Of a stretch of 7,719 nucleotides of DNA, positions 5,335 to 7,719 are shown piece by piece. Position numbers and translations under genes: made by a program. The stretch is from a bacterium (GTDB lineage: Bacteria; Zixibacteria; MSB-5A5; GN15; FEB-12), in NCBI GenBank assembly GCA_030619425.1, contig JAUXBJ010000062.1:1-7719 (forward strand). The letters run 5' to 3'. Within the stretch, counting starts at the first letter, position 1; every line of letters begins with the position of its first letter. The notes beneath the pieces were generated by a model that was not told where the DNA came from, made no database searches, and saw nothing but the letters and a program-made list of their open reading frames with translations.

Positions 5335-6231
5335 GTGGCTGCCGGTCCGTTTTACATGCGTAACTCGACGCCGACCGAACGCACCTATCTTTTTTCGTTT
5401 TCATTCGGCACCAATCTGCTGGCCGGGATGATCGGGGCGGCCGGCGCCGGAAGACTGGCGACCGTGATTGGCGAGAGAACGGGCGACTTGATTTACGGCT
5501 ATCAGTTGACTCTCTACATCGGTATCGGTGTAAGTCTGCTGGCATTGATCCCGTTTCTCCTGATCAGATCGGCGGCGCCTTCGAAGGAGGAAAGCCGAAT
5601 TAGTCTGAGTCGTACTCAGTTTCGGAAGCGGGGAGGGTTCTATGCCAAGGTGTTCGGCACAAACTTCATGATCGGCCTGGGGGCCGGGCTGATCATTCCA
5701 TTCTTGAATCTGTATTTTCGTGATCGGTTCAACCTCGCGCCTGACACCATCGGTCTGTATTATTCCGTCGTGCATTTTTCTATGCTGGCCGGATCGCTGA
5801 CTGGTCCGGTTCTGGTCAAGAGGTTCGGCCTGGTGCGCACGGTGGTGATCACCCAGATCATGTCGATACCGTTTATGGCGATGCTCTCATACACCTATTG
5901 GCTGCCGCTGGCCTTTGGAGCTTTTGTTTTGCGTGGTGGTTTGATGAACCTCGGAGTGCCGCTGGTCACGAATCTCGGCATGGAGTTGGCGGAAGAGAAA
6001 GAACAAGGATTAGTCGGGGCGCTGTTGATGGTGGGTTGGACATCGTCGTGGATGCTGTCGACGGCGGTTGGAGGACATCTGATTGAACATTATGGTTACA
6101 CCCTTACGATGAATATCACGATTGTCGTCTACTTGCTGTCGTCGGTGATGTTCTTTGTTCTTTTCCGACGCGCCGAATCCAGAAGCAAGACCGGTCGCGG
6201 CTGGCAGTATGCCAAAGAGGTAGCGGCGTGA
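5335..6231 (+). CDS. MFS transporter, C-terminal part after the TAG
   Basis: This continues the frame of 4906-5331 immediately after the stop and ends at a TGA that overlaps the trpC start. From the GTG at 5335 it encodes 298 residues; an ATG at 5356 is an alternative start. Neither has a ribosome-binding site, so it is better read as the rest of a broken or recoded gene than as a separate gene. The short segment after the stop (RVAAGPFYMRN) continues helix 4. Further predicted helices lie near residues 20-47, 58-78, 107-127, 138-160, 169-186, 189-213, 225-250 and 257-277 of this part. There is a charged central loop (about 80-104), as in a 6+6 MFS architecture. Coding quality is preserved right to the end, so any inactivation would be recent. 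Confidence 0.75.
   Translation: MAAGPFYMRNSTPTERTYLFSFSFGTNLLAGMIGAAGAGRLATVIGERTGDLIYGYQLTLYIGIGVSLLALIPFLLIRSAAPSKEESRISLSRTQFRKRGGFYAKVFGTNFMIGLGAGLIIPFLNLYFRDRFNLAPDTIGLYYSVVHFSMLAGSLTGPVLVKRFGLVRTVVITQIMSIPFMAMLSYTYWLPLAFGAFVLRGGLMNLGVPLVTNLGMELAEEKEQGLVGALLMVGWTSSWMLSTAVGGHLIEHYGYTLTMNITIVVYLLSSVMFFVLFRRAESRSKTGRGWQYAKEVAA
6216..6220 (+). promoter_or_regulatory. Ribosome-binding site for trpC
   Basis: AGAGG lies 7 bases before the GTG at 6228, inside the end of the transporter frame. It supports the GTG start, whose next bases form the transporter stop (GTGA). Confidence 0.6.
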
Positions 6232-7007
6232 CAGACATTCTCCACAAGATCGCTGCCGACAAACGACGTGAAGTCGAGATGTTAAAACGTGAGTTGCCGC
6301 TCAGTCAACTCGAACGTAAGATACCCGTCCGCCCACGCTTCACATTCAGGCAGGTTCTGGAAGATCCATCATCGATCAGGATTATTGCTGAACTGAAAAA
6401 GGGTTCGCCGTCGCGCGGAGTGATTGCACCCGATTTTGATCCGGTCGAATTAGCCGACAAATATCTGAAAGGCGGCGCGGCGGCCTTGTCGATCCTGACC
6501 GAAAAGAACTATTTCTATGGTAGTTATGATTATGTCGCGCCGGCTGCCGAAGCCACTGGCCTGCCGATTCTGTGCAAGGATTTCGTGGTCGACCCGTACC
6601 AATTGTATCACGCGCGCTATATTGGCGCCGATGCCGTGCTGCTGATTGTGCGTCTTCATAGCAGAGAGTCGCTGGTCGAGATGATCACGTTGGCTGAGAC
6701 CCTTGGTCTTGATTGTATGGTTGAGGTGCATGATGAGAATGAAACTGAAATCGCGGTGGAGGCCGGTGCTCGCATCATCGGCGCGAACAACCGCAATCTC
6801 GCCGATTTCACCGTCGATCTCGCAACTTCCGAGAGACTGGCGAACCTAATACCGGATGATGTCATTGCAGTATCGGAGTCGGGGATATTCGAATCTGCGG
6901 ACATCGCACGGCTGAAGCAGGCGGGATACACGCGGTTCTTAATCGGTGAAGCGCTGGTCAAAGCCTCTGATCCTATTCTGCTGTTGAAAACGTTGAGGTC
7001 GGCATGA
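6228..7007 (+). CDS. trpC: Indole-3-glycerol phosphate synthase
   Basis: This 259-residue (beta/alpha)8 barrel enzyme closes the indole ring by decarboxylating 1-(2-carboxyphenylamino)-1-deoxyribulose 5-phosphate. Active-site motifs are present in order: IIAELKKGSPSRG (Glu55, Lys57), ALSILTEKNYFYGS, ILCKDFVVDPYQ (Lys117), MVEVHD (Glu166), IGANNRNL (Asn187/Asn188) and VSESGI (Ser216-Ser218). The phosphate-binding FLIGEALV follows. The N-terminal helix region (DILHKIAADKRREVE) is typical. It starts at GTG, overlaps the transporter stop by 4 bases and is overlapped in turn by trpF. It is a separate protein rather than the TrpC-TrpF fusion found in enterobacteria. Confidence 0.97.
   Translation: MTDILHKIAADKRREVEMLKRELPLSQLERKIPVRPRFTFRQVLEDPSSIRIIAELKKGSPSRGVIAPDFDPVELADKYLKGGAAALSILTEKNYFYGSYDYVAPAAEATGLPILCKDFVVDPYQLYHARYIGADAVLLIVRLHSRESLVEMITLAETLGLDCMVEVHDENETEIAVEAGARIIGANNRNLADFTVDLATSERLANLIPDDVIAVSESGIFESADIARLKQAGYTRFLIGEALVKASDPILLLKTLRSA
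6995..6998 (+). promoter_or_regulatory. Ribosome-binding site for trpF
   Basis: GAGG lies 5 bases before the ATG at 7004 and 8 bases before the ATG at 7007. The spacing slightly favours 7007, which would make the overlap with trpC a single base (TGATG) instead of four. The two starts differ by one methionine. Confidence 0.5.
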
Positions 7008-7639
7008 TGACCTTTCGCATCAAAGTTTGCGGCATTACTCGTCGGGAAGACGCTCGGACGGCTGCTGCTTTCGGGGCCGATCTGATCGGTCTGATTTTCT
7101 ATCGTCGTTCACCGCGATACCTTCAGCCGCACCAGGCCCAGGCGATCATCGCCGAGCTACCTCAAGGGGTGGCGCGGGTTGGTGTGTTTGTCGATGAACC
7201 TGTCATACCCCTGTTGAAACTTGCTCACGAATTGGAATTGGATTACATACAGATGCATGGCAGTGAGAGCGATGAACAGATCAAAGAGGTGCGTGGGGAA
7301 GGGTTCGAAGTGATCAAAGCTTTTCGCATATTTGGCCCGGCTGATTGGGGACAATTGTACACCAGTCGCGCCGACCTGGTTCTGGTCGACAATGCTACGG
7401 CGGAGTTGCCGGGCGGTACCGGACAGACATTTGACTGGTCGATAGAACCGCCCCGCCCAATACAAAACCTTGTCTTGTCCGGCGGATTGACGGTCGATAA
7501 TATAGAGGATGGGGTGGCGCGGTTTCAGCCGGTGATTGTGGATGTCAACTCCGGCGTGGAGACAGCCCCCGGCGTAAAGTCAAAAGTGAAAATGGAACAG
7601 TTTTTCAAAAAGTGTGACGGTATCAGAAATGCGCAGTAA
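7004..7639 (+). CDS. trpF: Phosphoribosylanthranilate isomerase
   Basis: This 211-residue barrel enzyme performs the Amadori rearrangement between TrpD and TrpC. The catalytic cysteine is in KVCGITR (Cys9) and the catalytic aspartate in LVLVDN (Asp129). Other family segments are GLIFYRRSPRYL, VGVFVDE, IQMHGSE, PGGTGQTFDW (phosphate loop region), LSGGLTVDN and VDVNSGVETAPGVKS. The last of these usually reads VDVSSGVE, so Asn182 in place of Ser is a mild variation. Start is ATG at 7004 or 7007. The end overlaps the trpB start by 11 bases, and the last residues are probably non-essential. All functional elements are intact. Confidence 0.96.
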   Translation: MMTFRIKVCGITRREDARTAAAFGADLIGLIFYRRSPRYLQPHQAQAIIAELPQGVARVGVFVDEPVIPLLKLAHELELDYIQMHGSESDEQIKEVRGEGFEVIKAFRIFGPADWGQLYTSRADLVLVDNATAELPGGTGQTFDWSIEPPRPIQNLVLSGGLTVDNIEDGVARFQPVIVDVNSGVETAPGVKSKVKMEQFFKKCDGIRNAQ

Positions 7640-7719
7640 GAAACCGGTGCAACCTGACAAGCGGGGTCGCTTTGGAGACTACGGCGGACGTTACGTGCCG
7701 GAAACGGTGATGTATGCTC
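7629..7719 (+). CDS. trpB: Tryptophan synthase beta chain, N-terminal fragment
   Basis: Thirty codons are visible before the window ends. The segment GRFGDYGGRYVPETVMYA is the hallmark N-terminus of TrpB, which joins indole and serine to make tryptophan using PLP. The ATG at 7629 gives a 12-residue leader before this motif. It lies within the end of trpF (11-base overlap), and no strong ribosome-binding site is visible, which points to coupling. The PLP lysine and the active site are beyond the edge. trpA would be expected next. Confidence 0.95.
   Translation, partial: MRSKKPVQPDKRGRFGDYGGRYVPETVMYA

Overview
The window is a compact stretch of bacterial chromosome holding most of a tryptophan biosynthesis operon. 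It has moderate-to-high GC, ATG and GTG starts, short gene overlaps and classic bacterial enzymes. Every gene I can support is on the + strand. The lineage cannot be fixed from sequence alone. The dispersed hairpin repeats, the gene order and a DapF-like first gene would suit an uncultured candidate-phylum bacterium (for example of the FCB/Zixibacteria type), but that is a low-confidence inference.

Layout. (1) 1-501: the C-terminal end of an RCK (TrkA-N/TrkA-C) potassium channel or uptake regulatory protein, followed by a probable Rho-independent terminator (511-545). (2) 502-1030: about 530 bases with no convincing gene but crowded with inverted repeats. These include two related palindromic units (561-589 and 631-658) whose stem arms differ in a base-pair-preserving way, several further hairpins, a short direct repeat, and a segment resembling a dispersed intergenic repeat common in bacteria. 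(3) 1031-7719: an uninterrupted run of overlapping genes: dapF-like, trpE, trpG, trpD, an MFS transporter, trpC, trpF and the start of trpB. trpA would be expected beyond the edge.

How it works together. TrpE and TrpG convert chorismate and glutamine to anthranilate, TrpD adds the phosphoribosyl group, TrpF isomerises, TrpC closes the indole ring, and TrpB (with TrpA) makes tryptophan. Neighbouring genes overlap by 1, 4 or 11 bases, which suggests one transcript with translational coupling.

The two non-standard members are the most interesting. The first gene has the DapF fold signatures and substrate-binding residues, but both catalytic cysteines are replaced by serine (codons 74 and 221), so ordinary DAP epimerase activity is doubtful. 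The transporter between trpD and trpC is cut by one in-frame TAG inside predicted membrane helix 4, with full-length coding continuity on both sides. It is either a fresh nonsense mutation, a sequence error or a recoded codon. I found no wholly new multi-gene system. The best candidates for novelty are the Ser/Ser DapF-like protein tied to the trp operon, the transporter, and the hairpin-rich island upstream.
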